From: Parietichytrium sp. I65-24A
Taxonomy: Eukaryota; Sar; Bigyra; Thraustochytrida; Thraustochytriidae
Direction: 5' to 3'
NCBI GenBank assembly: GCA_012862575.1
Contig: BLSF01000049.1
Location: 62,001 to 126,000, forward strand
Length of the DNA: 64,000 nucleotides
In this document: in pieces, positions 63,757-64,000 of the stretch
How positions within the stretch are numbered: the stretch's first letter is position 1
Layout of the letters: each line of letters starts with the position of its first letter
Position numbers and translations under genes: made by a program
Notes under the pieces: model-generated
Database searches by the model: none
What the model was told of the DNA's origin: nothing
Seen by the model: only the letters and a program-made list of their open reading frames with translations

Positions 63757-64000
63757 TCAAGCAGAGTCCCCGGCGTCACCTTCCTCGGCGTCCTCCTCGG
63801 TGTCCCACCAGTCAAAGAGACCTAAGAAGTTCTCGCCCATGCCACCCATAATCACCATTGGAGCGACGTCTTGTACTGTGCGCAGGACCTGTTCTGTGTT
63901 ATCTTTCTCGAGGCTGAGCCTATCCAGTTCCCGCTCCACGTCCTGGTCCTCCCTAAAGGAACCAAACTCAACACTTTTCACCGTGAACCGCACCTGGTTG
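63757..64000 (-). CDS. C-terminal part of an unrecognised protein (right edge)
   Basis: A minus-strand frame open through the right edge; 80 residues visible, beginning NQVRFTVKSVEFG. It contains a predicted helix (DVERELDRLSLEKDNTEQVL), a short hydrophobic stretch (APMVIMGGMGENFLGLFDWW) and a very acidic end (EEDAEEGDAGDSA). Too little is visible to name the family. The N-terminal side lies outside the window. Confidence 0.6.
   Translation of the reverse strand, partial: NQVRFTVKSVEFGSFREDQDVERELDRLSLEKDNTEQVLRTVQDVAPMVIMGGMGENFLGLFDWWDTEEDAEEGDAGDSA

Overview
The window looks like nuclear DNA of a flagellated, intron-poor eukaryotic microbe (protist or alga). The genes are eukaryotic: RRP5, APC3/CDC27, ArfGAP2/3, an ER chaperone ending in KDEL, HIRIP3 and the dynein assembly factor DAAF9. 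Most have no intron or one GT-AG intron (37-477 nt), and they are separated by spacers rich in simple repeats. DAAF9 implies motile cilia. L-galactose dehydrogenase and LpxC are typical of plants and algae but do not settle the lineage. A stramenopile such as a labyrinthulomycete is one possibility, but I cannot assign a taxon from this sequence.

Left region (1-8.5 kb): a partial membrane-protein gene, then a minus-strand STAND/NLR-like gene encoding TIR-TIR-NACHT-WD40. Its WD40 units repeat almost exactly every 120 bp, and a single N (assembly join) lies inside them. Two dispersed repeat modules flank it: module A at about 1.19-1.68 kb and module B at about 6.67-7.5 kb. The same modules sit side by side, without the NLR, at 59.7-61.7 kb. 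A TIR fragment directly next to a B copy lies at 22.6-23.7 kb. This suggests a duplicating A-NLR-B unit.

Central region (9-36 kb): RRP5 (without its usual C-terminal HAT repeats), a polytopic metallophosphoesterase, L-galactose dehydrogenase, a GxGYxYP protein, a TMEM272-like membrane protein, DAAF9, APC3, a small hydrophilic protein and an unrecognised 394-residue protein. A spacer of about 8.7 kb (36.1-44.8 kb) has no supportable gene.

Right region (44.8-64 kb): an endonuclease/exonuclease/phosphatase (EEP) family protein, a MESD-like ER chaperone, ArfGAP2/3, a PRXL2-like peroxiredoxin, LpxC, a coiled-coil protein, an acidic protein, the A/B repeat block with three single-N joins, a HIRIP3-like histone chaperone and the end of one more gene.

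At window scale, eight plus-strand genes end tail-to-tail with a minus-strand neighbour (184-531 bp between stops). Many genes carry their own short tandem array just upstream of the start codon. Every long CT microsatellite has its pyrimidines on the plus strand, whichever way the nearby gene points. I saw no reverse transcriptase, integrase, transposase, capsid gene, tRNA or rRNA.
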